Origin: Piezodorus guildinii
Taxonomy: Eukaryota > Arthropoda > Insecta > Hemiptera > Pentatomidae
Direction: 5' to 3'
Length of the DNA stretch: 64,000 nucleotides
Assembly (NCBI GenBank): GCA_023052935.1
Contig: CM041297.1
Coordinates: forward strand, 2,718,280-2,782,279
Position numbers and translations under genes: made by a program. Positions 1 through 10,500 of the stretch are shown in pieces (the first letter of the stretch is position 1; the number at the start of each line of letters is the position of its first letter). The notes below the pieces were generated by a model, which worked only from the letters and a program-made list of their open reading frames with translations, made no database searches and was not told the origin of the DNA.

Positions 1-230
1 GTTTGAAGCAATTTGTTTTTTTGTTTTATGCATAGCTTTTCTCCTCATTGTTAATAATTGTATTTGTAAATAATCGTTGTAATTAATAAGTACTCATGTT
101 TATTTTGTCTGTTGGCCAGACATATTATATTTTTCTATTGTACATAACTATTATTCTTAGGGGACCTAGTCCCAGAATAAAATTTTTTTTCTATTCTATT
201 TCTATTCTATATATTCCACCCTGCAACAAT
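1..230 (+). mobile_element. 3' end of a LINE (untranslated tail)
   Basis: No coding sequence is visible. The stretch ends in a block containing tagtcccagaataaa (about 167-183), followed by T-rich and TTCTA-type repeats up to about 213. Nearly the same terminal block occurs at about 2690-2707, downstream of recognisable reverse transcriptase remains. That shared end is why I call this a LINE 3' end on the plus strand. The window starts inside the element, so its 5' extent is unknown. Confidence 0.5.
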
Positions 231-895
231 TAGTTCGGATTAACGAGATTACATTGAATTTACAATTATGAAGGAGTAAACCCTTTGGAACATGAATATT
301 GTAAGTTATGCGAAATACGCTCATATTCATTGGTGTTGGAATGTAGTGGGATCGATTCCACTCTCACATTATACAGTTACCCCAGAGCCATCAACAACAT
401 ACCGCAGGCTCATCAGCAAGTGATGGACTTCCTAGACCATCATCCCTGACCTCAGGAGGGTACGTTGTGTCCAGGTCGTGACTCCAAGAGCTAAAGGTTC
501 TTCGATGTTTGCGGGGTAATTGCCATGAGAAATGTGCTAAAAACAGCAAAAAAAGAGATGGATGATCCTCCGACATGACTCGGGAATTAAGGAAGCCTTG
601 TTTAAAAATTCATAACATCTTATCCCGTGTAATTTTCAGATTTGAAATTCAAGTAAACGCCATCAAATAGGAAAATGATCGCCAGCTCCGTACTAAGGTA
701 CTTATAACTGTTCTTCCCAATGAATAATCTCAACATAACGTATAAGATTGCTCAATACAATATTTATTTTTAGTAAGTAACAATGATGACGATCAAGAAA
801 TTCCATTCTATTGCAGAATCTTGATTCCAAATTACGCACCGTTTCCTGCCATAAAAATATTTGCGCAATTAAGACTTTCTGGAAACTACAATATC
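231..895. other. No recognised feature
   Basis: AT-rich sequence with only short chance open frames, such as a 61-codon frame on the minus strand at 391-576. I see no protein family, terminal repeat or tRNA-like structure. Confidence 0.4.
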
Positions 896-1396
896 AAATT
901 AAAATTTAACAATATATATTACCCATTTTAAACCTAAGGAAAACTGCACTCTATGTAAACCCAACGAATGAGAGGACTTATTTCACATTTTCAATCGATG
1001 CCCCATATACGCACCGTTCCGAACCCATTACATCCCTAGGGCCTTAAATATGAACAGTACAAATTTTATCGCCCTGTTTACCACCGAAGATATTGATGAA
1101 TTAAAAAACATTTATTATTATACCAGGCAATGTTGCCAAAGTAAATCATTTATAATAAATGAATAGAATCATTTGTCAACTCAATTATATAATTTATCTT
1201 ATTTCGCCGTGTTATGTAAAATAATATATTTATTATATTGGAAACTGCTATATTATTCATATATTGTCTTTGCATTATATTGTTAACTCTTTTACTGAAA
1301 TCTGTTTTGTATTATATATTTGTTATGTAGCCAGCTCTATTTGTATCTGGGTTAGTCCGAAAGCAAATAAAGTTATTCATTCATTCATTCCAAATT
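896..1396 (+). pseudogene. LINE C-terminal zinc-knuckle remnant and (ATTC)n tail
   Basis: Around 941-1035 one frame reads CTLC, then a stop, then EDLFHIFNRCPIY. This is the C-x2-C ... H ... C knuckle found at the extreme C-terminus of some LINE ORF2 proteins. A similar block (CSLC ... FHFLAACPIL) occurs at about 42310-42375. The downstream part ends with 'gccagctctatttg', 'aaataaag' and a short ATTC repeat at 1377-1391, a tail also seen at 44480-44515. The frame is broken by stops, so the copy is dead. Confidence 0.55.
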
Positions 1397-1397
1397 A

Positions 1398-1990
1398 CGA
1401 GGCAAGTTTTTTAAGTAAGTACCGTTTTGGAATTAAAAAAAGACGTGCCAAGATATCGCAATAATATTATTTTTACATGAAAGCCTGTACCTTAATCTAC
1501 TTTTCTACATAATTTCCATGAATTTTGAGGCACTTATCATAACGCGGCACCAGTTTTTGAATACCCTCCTCAAAAAATTCTGCCGCCTGACTTGTTAACC
1601 ACTGCATCACAACTGTTTTGACTTCGTTATCGTCTTGAAGACGCCGACCGCCCAGGTTTTTCTTCAAGTGCAGGAACAAATGGTAGTCGCTGGGCGCCAG
1701 ATCAGGGCTGTATCTTAGGTTCGATTAGCCACATGTGGACGAACATTGTCATGCAGTAAAAAGATACCTTTACTCAACTTGCCACGTCTTTTTAAGATGA
1801 TAACGAAGTCAAAACATTTGTGATGCAGTGGTTAACAAGTCAGGCGGCAGAATTTTTTGAGGAGGGTATTCGAAAACTGGTGCCGCGTTATGGCAAGTGC
1901 CTAAAAGTAGATTAAGGTACAGGCTTTCATGTAAAAATAAAATTATTGCGATATCAATACTTAAAAAACTTACTTAAAAAACATGCCTCG
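1398..1990. mobile_element. Palindromic mariner remnant (two 3' ends, head to head)
   Basis: The left arm (1398 to about 1680) encodes a mariner transposase C-terminus on the minus strand, including EFFEEGIQKLVPRYDKC and, just upstream, YSPDLAPSDYHLF, which holds the third catalytic Asp. The right arm (about 1790-1990) repeats the same C-terminal coding inverted, as AEFFEEGIRKLVPRYGKC on the plus strand. Both outer ends carry the terminal repeat cgaggcaagttttttaagta or its relative. The left end follows a TA at 1396-1397. In the minus-strand reading the HDN block (second catalytic Asp) is also visible, but sequence between it and YSPDLAP is deleted. The element therefore has two 3' halves and no 5' half. 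Confidence 0.75.
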
Positions 1991-2204
1991 CATTAAGTCA
2001 CCTGGATTTATATAAATATGTTCACGAAATAATTATAAGTAAACTGTGAAATTCTGCTGAAACATCCATGCTTCTTCGGTCGTGGTGCGATTAGGCTTCG
2101 CTCGGCGATACTCTATGATACGCCATAGGGTAGGGTCAACACACTCCACGTCTATCTTTGTGGATGGGCACCTTTTATTTATATGTATATCCTTTTAATT
2201 ATAC
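1991..2204. other. No recognised feature
   Basis: Short unassigned stretch between the mariner palindrome and the following LINE remnant. No motif was recognised. Confidence 0.3.
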
Positions 2205-2720
2205 ACTGTGGACGTCTCTGGAGATCTTGAAGCAATACTAAAACAATTATTCAACAGATTAATACGCTTCATCTTCGGAATATCGAGGGACACTTCCATC
2301 ACCCGATTCTTCGAAGAGTGGCGTTAGCATCTCTATGTTTTAAGTACTTCCTGGCATCCTTCCTCTTCCAAGCTCTGCAATTCCGCCGCCCATCCTAAAT
2401 CTCAGATATTTTTTCATACAAATCCTCGGTCCACTTCCGTAACACTCATTCGCGGCCTTCAGGTCTCTATATAACGCCCTATTGAACCGCAGTTTTCGAC
2501 AGATCCTACCTAATCCGCTCCTCGTCAGTATGGAATTTTATCCCCTCCGTCAAGTTTTGTAATTAACTATTAGTATTATTATTATCTAAAGCTATCTTTT
2601 AATTTATTACTACCGTATTTTTTTGTTTTGTTATATTTTTGTACTCTAAAGTTCTTTTAATGCATCTTATAATATTATTCTAAATGGACTTGTCCCAGAA
2701 TAAATAAACAATTAATTATT
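2205..2720 (+). pseudogene. LINE reverse transcriptase C-terminal remnant with 3' tail
   Basis: About 2220-2340 reads through LFNRLIRFIFGISRDTSIT, a typical stretch after the reverse transcriptase fingers and palm of Jockey/CR1-like LINEs (LN.AIRFIFG.RRD pattern). Stops and frame changes follow. The element ends with a 3' block (gacttgtcccagaataaata, about 2688-2707) like the one at 150-183, so the two copies belong to one family. No catalytic residues remain. Confidence 0.55.
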
Positions 2721-2764
2721 GTTATATATTTTTAATTTTCTACGAAAATGAAATTTCAAATTTA

Positions 2765-3735
2765 AGACTCATTGAGGGTCCTACTCATCTCATTTTACTC
2801 AGTCCAATGGTGTTCCTCAAGGCAGTATCCTAGGACCCATTCTCTACACATTATATATCGCATACATACAGCTGATATCCCAACCAATCCTAACACTTCC
2901 TTCCCACTTATGCTGATGACACTTGTGTGTTATCAGTCAATAACGATCCAACTGTTGCCTCTCAAACCCTTCAATCCCACATCAGAGACCTTGAGATATG
3001 GTGTCAGAATTGGAGGATTAGAATAAATTCCAACAAAACCCGCCAAATAACCTTTACCCTCCGTCGTAAACCAATGACATCCTGCCCTGCAGTGTACTTT
3101 AATAATATTCCGCTTGTCCCTGTTGAACAGATACGCTTCCTAGGTCTCCTCCTTGACAAACGTCTCACATGGAATCCGCACAAAAGACTGAAACGACAAG
3201 AAACTGCTCGCCGCTTTCGATTACTTCAACACTTACTAGACAGACGCTCAAACCTTCCACTTAACTACAAAAGGCTCATCAACATGACCATCATAAGGCC
3301 TATATGGACTAGCATTAGGGCATTGGGGCTCTACTAAACCATCGAATTCTTCCCGTATCCAATCTTTACAATCCAAAATCCTTCGTAAAATCCTCAACGC
3401 TCCTTACTTTGTCACAAATAAAATCATCCATAAAGACCTAAATGTTCCATATGTTGCTGATTTGGCCCGAACCAGATATCAATCCTTCTATGACGAACTC
3501 CATTCCCACCCCAACCAACTAGTTTCAACCCTGCGCGATTCCTGATAATCCTCCGAGGCGTCTGAAAAGAAGATGGCCTCGAGACCTTCTAGTTTAAAAT
3601 AGTTACTGGAGTGCTACCGTTGGATTGTTCCTCTACAAGTCTGTCTCATGTGATTTTTCTTTTAGCATATTTACTTGTTGTAATATAAATTACAGTTGTA
3701 AATTTCAATAAATAAATATTTTTAAAAAAAGACTC
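2765..3735 (+). pseudogene. Jockey-A LINE, 5'-truncated reverse transcriptase copy
   Basis: The copy starts near the GVPQG..LGP block of a Jockey-type reverse transcriptase, then runs through the thumb region: SNKTRQITFTLRRKPMTSCP, IPLVPVEQIRFLGLLLDKRL and a conserved RPIW box. An uninterrupted frame covers 2927-3337. Frameshifts break it from about 3338, after which remnants of SRIQSLQSKILRKILNAPYF and the terminal RRLKRRWPRDLL can be read. A 3' UTR ends in an A-rich tail at about 3710-3730. The region around the YADD catalytic box is frame-shifted. Many copies of this family lie in the window, all truncated at the 5' end as expected for target-primed reverse transcription. Confidence 0.85.
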
Positions 3736-4189
3736 TCTTATGGAACTTTTATCAGCTTCAACTTTATTTAATAGGCCTTAAATTGTTTTTAGGTAAGTGG
3801 AAGTCGTATGCAACAGATAATCTATTATTCTATTTTAAATTCATTTTCATGAAATGCTTTCGATAATTTAGTACTTGGATGTAAAAACATTCTATAACTA
3901 TCCCTATGATATGATATAATATACGATTTTATTTTTTATCTTAAGTTTTTTTTCGTCCCGAAATCTTTATGCGATCTGCCAGGTTTGAACCCCCGACCTG
4001 AGGAATAAACGAGACTGTTGATGGTGAACTGTGAGGAGCTCGTGGTTGAGTGCGCTTTTATAAGGATGTAATTGAATTCAATGGGCATTCACTCACAGCC
4101 TCTCTGCTGGGTATGTGAGATCCGTCAGTCGACTGGTGGCTATCCACAAAAATAGGCGTGGGGAGTAATGACCCTACTCTACAAAATTC
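3736..4189. other. Unassigned; one B-box-like motif
   Basis: No gene. 'ggtttgaaccccc' near 3986 resembles a tRNA B box, but no A box lies at the right distance on either strand, so a tRNA or SINE head is not supported. Confidence 0.3.
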
Positions 4190-4298
4190 ATCAAGAAACA
4201 TGGTCAGTATATTCTACCAGGAGATTACACCACGCGGTCAAGGGCCTACACGGCCTGTCATGCCAGAAACAAAAAAAAAAAAAAAAAAAAAAAAAAAT
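4190..4298 (+). repeat. Repeat F tail with poly(A)
   Basis: A block reading roughly 'gattacaccacgcggtcaag', then 'cacggcctgtcatgcc', is followed by a run of about 28 A at 4270-4297. A diverged copy of the same block lies at 6455-6525. The A-run on the same strand suggests the 3' end of a retroposed, SINE-like element. The 5' end cannot be defined. Confidence 0.45.
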
Positions 4299-4407
4299 TG
4301 TGACCTGTATTACGGTTAGTTTAAATGTAACTTTAAGATATAATTTTCTAAAAATAATATTTATTGATGTATTATTTTTTTCAGTTATATTTATTGTTAA
4401 TATTCGA

Positions 4408-5075
4408 CTTTCGGGTTTGAAACATCGAGACTCACTTTCACCTGTTTTATTTAATATAGCTTTAAAATATGTCATAGAAAAAGTGACGTATACCGAGAAA
4501 GGTTTAAATATGGGTGATAAGATTCCGGTATTGGGGTATGCCGATGATTTGGTACTGCTAGGTGAAGACACGGAAACCATACAACTAAATACAAGTGCGT
4601 TAATAAAAACCGGTAAAGAAATAGGACTCGAAATAAATACTAATAAAACGACATATATGATTAGTTGCAGAAACGGTGGCGATCTTAGTAATATTGATAT
4701 ATCAGGGCATACTTTTGAACACGTAGAGAAATTCAAGTACTTAGGTTCAATGGTAACAAGTAAAAATGAAATCCAGGAAGAAATAAAGTCCCGGTTAAAG
4801 GTGGGAAATGCGTGTTATTATTCAGTTGCTAAATTACTTAGCTCGCGGATTCTATCTAAAAACTTAAAGGTTAGAATTTATAAAACTATTATACTTCCGA
4901 CGGTTCTTTACGGATGTGAAACGTGGCCGCTTACTTTGAAGGATTAACAACGGCTTAAGGTTTTCGAAAATAAGGTACTGCGTAAAATACTTGGTCCGAA
5001 GAAAGATGAGGCCACTGGGGAGTTTAGAAGGTTGCACAACGCGGAATTGCGGAACTTGTGTCCTGTGAATATAAT
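4408..5075 (+). pseudogene. RTE-like LINE, 5'-truncated reverse transcriptase
   Basis: The frame to 4947 reads SGLKHRDSLSPVLFNIALKY, then the catalytic GYADDLVLLGE, the NTNKTTYMI box, KFKYLGSMV, and LYGCETWPLTLKD, in the normal order of an RTE-type reverse transcriptase from the palm onward. A stop at about 4945 interrupts it. The next part (FENKVLRKILGPKKDEATGE) continues to about 5075, followed by loss of the 3' hairpin and ATT tail seen at 41735 and 47632. It closely matches the longer copy at 47584-49519. Confidence 0.85.
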
Positions 5076-5459
5076 GTATACAAAAACAGGACAATTCAAT
5101 CATTTATTCTACCCTTAATTTTCATAAATCTGTCCAATTAACCCTATAAAGTTTTAATATATACCTTTACCATTCCTTATCTTAGTCCTTTTACAATCGA
5201 TTCATCGTTATATTGTCGATTTACATATCGATATATGGACACAAACTGGACCGAGTGAGTGGTGTGAGAGAGGCCTTGGGCTAAGTTTGGCTGTGTTACC
5301 GAAGGGTATTCTGCGCCTTGATTCGCACCTCCCGGCCTCACATCTCTCATCTCATAACTGCCAATTATAGGAAGCGATAGTACAATTATAAGAAAGGAGA
5401 CACGTTCCGAAAAAATATTGTGCTCACATCAAACTACTTCTATCTAACTTACTATTGGA
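5076..5459. other. No recognised feature
   Basis: Unassigned sequence between the RTE fragment and SINE-1. It contains the left 14-bp target-site duplicate of the SINE at 5446-5459. Confidence 0.4.
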
Positions 5460-5747
5460 GGGATCACTTGTAGCTGGGTGGCTAGCGTAACAGCCTACCA
5501 TGCCAAAGGTCACAAGTCCAACCCCTAGGTGGTCCTAGGATTTTTTAATGGGAGTAAAAAATCCTTAGTTACGCCGTCCTTCGGAGTGGACGTTAAAAGG
5601 TGGTCCCGAGCCTGTGTGATACCAGGTACTCGTTAAAGATCCCTATCCTAATAAAACCTGGTTAGGCAAAATTTAGGACTCCCACTGCAGCATCGTCCAA
5701 TTAGCCATAGTAGCATAAAGTGACGTTAAATAAATAAATAAATAAAA
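5460..5747 (+). mobile_element. SINE-1, complete copy with 14-bp target-site duplication
   Basis: This is the best copy of the family. Perfect direct repeats 'aacttactattgga' at 5446-5459 and 5748-5761 flank it. The head is tRNA-like: an A-box-like 'tggctagcgtaacagcc' is followed about 30 bases later by a B-box-like 'ggtcacaagtcc'; other copies have 'gggttcaaaccc' there. A conserved body holds 'ggtcctaggattttttaatg', 'gttaaagatccctatcc' and 'cataaagtgacgttaaa'. The 3' end is a TAAA repeat. It is non-coding and was probably mobilised by a LINE; which one is unknown. Confidence 0.85.
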
Positions 5748-5849
5748 AACTTACTATTGGAAATAAGTTTTAAAAGTACATTTATTTTCGATTAAATAGC
5801 ATCAAAAAACAACAAAAGGTTTTTGCACGAAACACATAGATTCGCTTAC

Positions 5850-6440
5850 TTCCTCTCAGGATATCAAGTTTTAAATTATCTTATTAGGATAAAAAGAAAA
5901 AGTAAAAAGAAATACGTTTCTTTGATGGAAAATATTTTCTCCATCTTAAAAAATAACTCAGTTATAAACGTATTTTTGGGTAAAATTTCAATTTGTTTTC
6001 TTTTCGTTTTTCCTTTTTTTATATTTATTCGCGGTTAAATACTAAAAAAAAAGAATATTGTCTCTATCTTAAAAAATATTGAGTTGTTGAGTTAAATCAC
6101 TTTTAATCGGTCCCAGTTTAAAACTAAACGGTTAATATCAACGTCTAGGTATTAGGATCATCGTAAAATGCCCTGGTATTTTTGTGTCAAATTTATAAAT
6201 AAATTGGTCCAGTAGTTTCGAAGAAATATCACGGACGGCGGACGAAGAGAGGTTTTTTTTTTTTTTTTTCATTTTCCACCTAACTTAAAATGTAAGTCCT
6301 CAATTTCTTTTTTTTTTTTTCCTTTTTTTTTACGATTACAAAGCTTCATTTTTGAAAATAGTAAACTAAAAAGCACTAGATACCGCAAGAATTTTGACAG
6401 GGTTTTAGTGCTAGTGGAATTCGGCGTTTTTTGTGGAGCC
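5850..6440 (+). repeat. Repeat family C
   Basis: AT-rich non-coding repeat. Shared blocks include 'aaaataactcagttataaac', 'atatcaacgtctaggtatta' and 'ggatcatcg'. The same blocks recur at 51175-51670 in this orientation and inverted at about 34060-34680 and 39340-39640. No terminal repeats or coding potential are visible. The class is unknown. Confidence 0.55.
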
Positions 6441-6535
6441 CCGTCCTAATATATATATAGAGTGTAATCGCACAGAAAATTACACCATGAGACCCAGGGC
6501 CTCACGGCCTGTCGCGCCACTGGAAGAAGAAGATA
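6441..6535 (+). repeat. Repeat F fragment
   Basis: Diverged copy of the 4190-4298 block ('aaaattacaccatgag', then 'cacggcctgtcgcgccac'), without a long A-run. Confidence 0.4.
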
Positions 6536-6606
6536 TATATAAATTCTTTTAAATATTTATTTATTGTAATTTACAACTGTATTATACAAATAAAATAAGT
6601 ATTTTT

Positions 6607-7121
6607 TGTTTTTTAATATTTATTTATTGCGATATATTACAATATATCAATAACTAAATATGCAGGATGAAGAAAAGTCATGAAAATGCCTTTAGAAAGA
6701 ACTACCCTGTGGTAGCTCTTCACGGACTATTTTAAGGCTCTAGGTCCCAAGGCCACCTTCTTTTCAATCGCCTCGGAGGATTATCAGGAATATCTAAGGA
6801 AGATGTGTTACGGACTAGTGGGTAAGTGTGGGCAGGAGTTTGGAATAATAAGAGGTTTATCTATCACAGGCAATGTTTGCAGCAAATGGGATGTTTAGGT
6901 CATTTTGACGGAGTAGATTTGTGACAAAATATGGAGGCCTCAGGATTTTGTATTGTGAGGATTGGATGAGGGAGGAATTAGATCGATTCCATATGTCCAA
7001 TAGGTCTGATAATAGTGATGTAAATGAGTCTTTTGTAATATACTGGAAGTTTTGAACGTTTGTCTAGTAAGTGTTGTAGTAATCGGTATCTTCGAGCAGT
7101 TTCTTGTCGTTTCAGTCTTGT
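6607..7121 (-). pseudogene. Jockey-A LINE 3' fragment
   Basis: Read on the minus strand, the segment ends with the conserved C-terminal RRLKRRWPRD block (complement near 6760-6785), preceded by degenerate ILRPPYFVT-like and RQETARR-like sequence. The 3' UTR and A-rich tail lie at 6607-6640 (T-rich on the plus strand). Frameshifts and stops abound. It is a 5'-truncated dead copy, more diverged than the copy at 2765-3735. Confidence 0.7.
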
Positions 7122-7419
7122 GTGTGTGGGGGAGGGAGTATAATATTATTTAAAATCATTTTTAAAAAAGATAAAAAACAAACTAAAGGATAATCTTGTA
7201 TCAAAACAACCAAGTGTAACACACATCGTGAAAACATGTTTTTTTTAATGCAGTAACTCCATTTTAAGAAATGTAATTTACAATAACAGTTCAATAAAAT
7301 AAGTGACGATTTGTTATAGAAAATGCAGTGATTGAATGGTTTTTATGATTATCTGGCGAAGCATCTCGTAATAAACTGAATTTTTTTTTTTTTGCACGAA
7401 TCGGCCATCAAGGACCACG
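7122..7419. other. No recognised feature
   Basis: AT-rich stretch ending in a run of T near 7380-7393. No motif was recognised. Confidence 0.3.
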
Positions 7420-8000
7420 TGATTATCATTCTGTCTTCTTCACATCTTTCATCTTCCTTTTTCTCCAATATTCTTTCATCTTCCTGGACTGTTCCTCCAG
7501 CTCTTCCTTTGTCCATTTTCTCCCCTGTTTCTTTGTTTTTCCTGTAAGAACCCCAACTTCTTTTATTTTCTTCCCGAAAAGCTCTCTATCTAAGCAGTCT
7601 ATTTTCTTGATTTTTAACCTATCGAGCTCCTCTTTTATTTGCTTTGCATAACCACCCATATTCTTATAGCCTAGAACTTTGTCTAAAATCTGTTTGTTCA
7701 GCCTGTGATTGTTCATTCTTACCATATGGCCATAAAACCTCAGTCTCCTAGATCTGATGACTACTTCAAGGTATTCCAAATTTCTATGTATTTCTTCATT
7801 GGATTTTAGCCTGTAGCCTTCTTATGTTATTTTGGGTCCATGAAGCCTCCTAAGAATTTTTCTCTCAATCTTGAGAAATTTCTCAAGACTCGGAAGGCAA
7901 ACTGTTTCCACACCATACAATTTTGTTGGTCTTACTACAGTACAGTACAGTACAGTCTTTCTAGTTTGGCTAATCTTTCATCTAGGCCTGCTTTATCTAT
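7420..8000 (-). pseudogene. LINE ORF2 C-terminal remnant (RTE/CR1-like)
   Basis: The minus strand reads LYGVETVCLPSLEKFLKIER, a KILRRLHGPKIT-like box, then an open frame (7779 down to 7426) beginning LEVVIRSRRLRFYGHMVRMN. This order (LYG.E...L....K..IERKILR...GP ... R.R.L.F.GH..RM) is the post-palm C-terminal domain of endonuclease/reverse transcriptase proteins. The rest of the 117-codon frame is lysine-rich linker. A stop-rich stretch and a TACAG microsatellite at about 7939-7955 break the upstream part. It differs from the RTE copies at 4408 and 47584, so it is another family. Confidence 0.6.
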
Positions 8001-8034
8001 CCCGTTGTTGCATATTATCATATTATAAATTTAA

Positions 8035-8215
8035 AAAAAACACTGTGTTTACTTATCAATTTATTTTGTTACTATCAGTCTATTAGGCATTTTGTTATTG
8101 TTTACATATATAATTGTGTTTTGTAAAAAAATTTACCCAGTTAAAGATGAATGCTCGCAATATATTTGTGCTGTGCCGGCCAGCTCCATTTGTTGTTGGG
8201 ATTAGCCCCCCCTAA
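8035..8215 (+). mobile_element. LINE 3' tail fragment
   Basis: Contains 'ggccagctccatttg', then 'ttgggattag', close to the 3' block at 1330-1360 that precedes an (ATTC)n tail. No coding sequence remains. Confidence 0.35.
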
Positions 8216-8342
8216 AAAAATATATATAGTAAAAAATAAATATTGACTGTCCGTGGAGTCCGCGTTTATTGACAAAATTATTCTTTAAACAATCTATATA
8301 ATTAATTAATAACAAAATAAAAGAATATATATATTTATTATA

Positions 8343-8663
8343 TAGCTTTTTTCAGTCAAATTCATAATTTTTTCAGTCAATTTCATAATCTTTTCAGTCA
8401 AATTCATAATTTTTTCAGTCAATTTCATAATTTTTTCAGTCGAATTCATAATTTTTTCAGTCGAATTCATAATTTTTTCAGTCGAATTTATAATTTTTTC
8501 AGTCGAATTCATATTTTTTTCAGTCGAATTCATAATTTTTTTCAGTCAAATTCATAATTTTTTCAATCAAATTCATAATTTTTTCAGTCAAATTCATAAT
8601 TTTTTCAGTCGAATTCATAATTTTTCAGTCAAATTCATAATTTTTTCAGTCAATTTCATAATT
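8343..8663. repeat. 21-bp tandem array, left arm
   Basis: About 15 units of a 21-bp repeat containing 'ttcataattttttcagtc', with variants at the last positions (caa, cga). It is the inverted counterpart of the array at 9800-10030. Confidence 0.9.
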
Positions 8664-9799
8664 TCTTGTACCCATTGTATACAGTCAATTTAATGAGGTT
8701 TTGCAATCAAGAACTTAACATTTTTATTGGATCTTGTTGTTGTTTATCTATTTAACGTCACTTTATGTTACTGTGCTTAATCCGACGGTGCAGCGGGAGT
8801 CTTAAGTTTTGCCTACCCAGGTTTACTTAAGATAAGGATCTTTTACGAGTTCCACTTTTTAAATCTTTTAAGAGTCACCTGCGGTGCAGAAATATAGGGC
8901 GATCTCCTGGTTTTGGACCTTAAACGTAGAAGGCTCCACAGGTGACCCTCAATGCATTCAACAAGGTGTTTGAATCTGCCGGGTTTGAACCCATGACCTT
9001 GGGCATATTAATCTTTAACTTCTTGCTGAATGCATCCAGGGTCACCTGTGGAGTAGTGGCTTGCATAACAGCCTCTTTTAAAAGACGAAATAACCAAAGA
9101 TATTTACTCCCTAAAAGCAAATATACTGCCATCTGGTTTTGAACTTGCGACCTTAAGCATAGAGAGCTGTTATGGCCAGCCACTACTCCACAGGAGAACC
9201 TTTATGAATTCTAAAAGGTGTTAAGGACTAATATGTCTAAGGTCACGGGTTCAAACCCGGCAGATTTAAACACCTTGTTGAATGCATCGAGGGTCACCTG
9301 TGGTGTAGTGGCTAGCCATAACATCCTTTTATCTACTAGATAGCGAGTTCATACCTGGCAGAATGACCTATGCAAGCCACTACTCCCAGGTGACCCTGGA
9401 TGCATTCAGCAAGGAGTTAAAGATTAATATGCCCAAGGTCACGGGTTCAAACCCGGCAGATTCAAACACCTTGTTGAATGCATTGAGGGTCACCTGTGGA
9501 GTAGTGGCTAGCATAACAGCCTTCTACGTTTAAGGTCGCAAGTCCAAAACCAGGAGATCGCCCTATATTTCTGCACCGCAGGTGACTCTTAAAAGATTTA
9601 AAAAGTGGAACTCGTAAAAGATCCTTATCTTAAGTAAACCTGGGTAGGCAAAACTTAAGACTCCCGCTGCACCGTCGGATTAAGCACAGTAACATAAAGT
9701 GACGTTAAATAGATAAACAACAACAAGATCCAATAAAAATGTTAAGTTCTTGATTGCAAAACCTCATTAAATTGACTGTATACAATGGGTACAAGAAAT

Positions 9800-10030
9800 T
9801 ATGAAATTGACTGAAAAAATTATGAATTTGATTGAAAAATTATGAATTCGACTGAAAAAATTATGAATTTGACTGAAAAAATTATGAATTTGATTGAAAA
9901 AATTATGAATTTGACTGAAAAAAATTATGAATTCGACTGAAAAAATTATGAATTTGACTGAAAAAATTATGAATTCGACTGAAAAAATTATGAATTCGAT
10001 TGAACAAATTATGAATTTGACTGAAAAAAG
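9800..10030. repeat. 21-bp tandem array, right arm
   Basis: About 11 units of the same 21-bp repeat in inverted orientation ('gactgaaaaaattatgaatt'). Confidence 0.9.
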
Positions 10031-10035
10031 CTATA

Positions 10036-10381
10036 ATACGTTAAATGTATGTAAGAATGTAAGGTAATTCACTATCACCGAATCTCACGAGTTTTCACCT
10101 AACTGTTCTCTCGCCGTGTAAAACAACCTTATAAGCTCTAGGTAGCACTCGTGAGAGCTACAGTTCTCACAGATTTTAGACGCTAGTGGAATTTCCATTC
10201 CTATCAATTTTATTTTTTAAATTTTGATCTTTTGCAGTTTCGCGTGAGAATGATAAGGCAAAAAGCTTTAGTTTTGTAGCAATTAAAACTGAATGTTTTT
10301 TCTCTAATATCTGTGAATTAAGAAGCGAGCTGAGTGAAGGCTAGGTCAGGGCTGCTCCCCAACATACCAACGTTCCTCCGG
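10036..10381. other. No recognised feature
   Basis: No gene or repeat family recognised between the fold-back element and the CA repeat. Confidence 0.3.
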
Positions 10382-10398
10382 GCACACACACACACTCA

Positions 10399-10456
<58 letters not shown>

Positions 10457-10500
10457 CCACACACACACACACACACACACTCACTCACTCACACACACAT
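10382..10500. repeat. (CA)n microsatellite
   Basis: Imperfect CA repeat of about 115 bp with CTCA interruptions. The Thr-His open frame across it is not a gene. Confidence 0.95.

Larger units (their letters stand above)
8341..10035. mobile_element. Fold-back element with 21-bp satellite ends
   Basis: Two inverted arms, about 8341-9075 and 9370-10035, are near copies of one another around a centre of about 300 bp. From outside in, each arm has a short 'tatagctttttt' end, a tandem array of a 21-bp unit ('aattcataattttttcagtc' plus one base; about 15 units left and 11 right), a unique segment, a SINE-1 body, and SINE-1 tRNA-like head sequence. The left arm lacks about 18 bp ('ttatgctagccacta' region) present in the right. 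Long inverted repeats built of short tandem subunits are the hallmark of Foldback-type elements. No transposase is present. The MNSTEKI-type open frame is only the translation of the 21-bp repeat. Confidence 0.7.

Noticed and set aside
3975..4060. tRNA or SINE head from the 'ggtttgaaccccc' motif
   Set aside because: No A box at proper spacing on either strand.
4191..4736. 181-codon minus-strand frame
   Set aside because: Antisense of the RTE reverse transcriptase fragment plus a poly(A) run.
8306..8533. 75-codon frame of repeated MNSTEKI
   Set aside because: It is the 21-bp tandem repeat read in frame; 21 is a multiple of 3, so it stays open by chance.
8343..10030. CRISPR array
   Set aside because: The 21-bp units are directly adjacent with no unique spacers, and the context is a eukaryotic fold-back element.
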